From: Meconema thalassinum
Lineage: Eukaryota; Arthropoda; Insecta; Orthoptera; Tettigoniidae
NCBI GenBank assembly: GCA_946902985.2
Contig: OX336396.1
Location: 233,320,797-233,384,796, forward strand
Direction of reading: 5' to 3'
Length of the DNA stretch: 64,000 nt
Shown: positions 62,856-64,000 of the stretch, piece after piece
Numbering within the stretch: the stretch's first letter is position 1
Layout of the letters: every line of letters starts with the position of its first letter
Notes under the pieces: model-generated
Databases searched by the model: none
The model's input: the letters and a program-made list of their open reading frames with translations, nothing else
Told to the model about the DNA's origin: nothing
Translations under genes and position numbers: made by a program

Positions 62856-63165
62856 GCCAATCGTAATATGAAAATGTAACATTGTCAGATTCTACAAAGC
62901 GTCACCAATTATATTGGCCTGTGCAATCAGCACGATCACTTGTGTGGTAGACCGGTCAATAAAAGCATTTTTCATAAGTGTTGGGGACACCATTAGCACA
63001 GCTGTCAACAGATCGTGTAACTATATCACAGGTCATGTCATTCATTCGTAGCCAGTGCACAGATTGCGAGTCAACAACTGCAATTGATAGGATGAACAGT
63101 GGAACAATATTGCACATGTCTACAACCCACTTATTAATTATTCAAAAATTAAACCAACACGTATA
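62856..63165. other. No recognisable feature
   Basis: No gene or repeat recognised apart from the following (AAAT)n run. Confidence 0.45.
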
Positions 63166-63192
63166 AATAAATAAATAAATAAATAAATAAAT
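63166..63192. repeat. (AAAT)n microsatellite
   Basis: Clean tetranucleotide run. Confidence 0.9.
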
Positions 63193-63360
63193 TTGAATTT
63201 AGATCACAACCCAAAAGAAATAGGCGTAAATGGACAGATTAGAAGAGGGCACACAGTGAACGGATGAAAGGTTTTTGGAAATATAAAAAGACGAAAAGAG
63301 CCACCACCAAAAGCTAGATTTTTGTTCTTTTGGCGCTCTCCTTAAAGGGGAATGTACGCA

Positions 63361-63441
<81 letters not shown>
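63361..63441. repeat. (AAT)n microsatellite
   Basis: About 27 uninterrupted AAT units, next to a SINE with another AAT run on its far side. Confidence 0.95.
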
Positions 63442-63443
<2 letters not shown>

Positions 63444-63774
63444 AAATGTAAATCCACAGCCTGCTTCCAGTCTCCGACCGGGTCAGGAATGGAATGAATG
63501 AAGCCCCCATCTAGCGGCGAGGATATGAACTGTGCCGGCTGCCGAGGCCTGACGCACTCCTCTCGGGCAATGATTAAATGAATGACAGATGAAATGAAAT
63601 GATAGTGGAGAGTGTTGCTGGAATGAAATTATGACAGGGAAAACCGGAGTACCCGGAGAAAAACCTGTCTGCCTCCGTTTTGTCCAGCACAGATCTCACA
63701 TGGAGTGACCGGGATTTGAACCTCGGACCCAGTGGTGAGAGGCCGGCGTGCTGCCGCCTAAGCCACGGATGCTT
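63442..63774 (-). mobile_element. SINE-1 copy, minus, inside an AAT tract
   Basis: Same family as 14656-14977 and 32496-32835, with GTCTCCGACCGGGTCAGG tail and GGGATTTGAACC B-box complement. AAT runs on both sides (63361-63441 and 63775-63813) suggest insertion into the microsatellite or expansion of its target duplication. Confidence 0.88.
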
Positions 63775-63775
63775 C

Positions 63776-63816
<41 letters not shown>

Positions 63817-63837
63817 GAATAAATGAATTTATATTTG

Positions 63838-63890
63838 CCCCTTATTATTCCCGTCTTCCAACGGGGTCAGGGATGAGATGAGTTATTAGC
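63838..63890 (-). repeat. SINE-1 tail fragment
   Basis: GTCTTCCAACGGGGTCAGG matches the tail only. Confidence 0.5.
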
Positions 63891-64000
63891 CTACTTTCGA
63901 TTTTTGCAAAAAATTAAAGTAGACTTATGAGATCAACACAGGGCGAAAAAAGTGTGTCTGTCTGTGTGTGTGTATGTGTGTGTGTGAGTCTGTGTGTGTG
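63891..64000 (-). mobile_element. Diverged 146-bp-family terminus, cut by window end
   Basis: TTAGCCTACTTTCGATTTTT, then CTTATGAGATCAAC and a GT-rich tract, follow the order of the left end of copy E. The monomer body would lie beyond the window. Confidence 0.65.

Noticed and set aside
63199..63510. Frame encoding a long isoleucine run
   Set aside because: Translation of the AAT microsatellite.

Overview
The window looks like a stretch of a large, repeat-choked arthropod genome, most likely an insect. The evidence is tRNA-headed SINEs, a Tc1 transposon, a mariner relic, Ty3/gypsy elements, Penelope-like and RTE-like elements, Helitron-style ends, and no intron-exon host gene that I can recognise. 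Almost every coding stretch belongs to a mobile element. I cannot name the species from sequence alone.

Layout. 1-891 is the end of a transposon built of ~146-bp monomers; 891-1480 is a ~160-bp tandem array. 1657-5573 (minus) is a protein-primed family-B DNA polymerase with zinc fingers and an endonuclease VII-like motif, split by one frameshift. 5735-7445 holds three different tandem arrays, including a 90-bp unit carrying a CRE-type TGACGTCA palindrome. 7805-13838 is a Ty3/gypsy retrotransposon with a 3' LTR but almost no 5' LTR and one in-frame stop before integrase. 14643-14990 is a SINE with a clean target duplication, and 15379-16195 an internally deleted mariner with ~200-bp inverted repeats. 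17973-24436 carries four more copies of the 146-bp-monomer transposon, the first two in plus and the last two in minus orientation. 24870-31735 is a patchwork of RTE-like LINE relics, a Helitron-like element with a LINE inside it, and SINEs.

33114-49923 is a second Helitron-like element. It is split near its 5' end by a 12.5-kb gypsy element (33229-45713, minus) with 2.82-kb nearly identical LTRs inserted in a TATG microsatellite, and it ends in six ~0.6-kb tandem repeats. 50138-52891 contains SINEs, a foldback element and a LINE zinc-finger tail. 52945-55170 is a very regular 320-bp array. 55700-61125 (minus) is a Penelope-like element broken by two insertions: an intact-looking Tc1-type DD34E transposon (56682-58146) and a 1.64-kb unknown insert with an 8-bp duplication. 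61126-64000 is SINE fragments, microsatellites and the start of another 146-bp-family end.

The clearest themes are nested insertion with readable target duplications, and tandem repeats carried inside transposons. The most unusual signal is the transposon family whose body is a chain of ~146-bp monomers, each carrying a YY1/Pho-like GCCGCCAT core spaced alternately about 145 and 147 bp. The only element with a full-length undamaged transposase is the Tc1-type copy.
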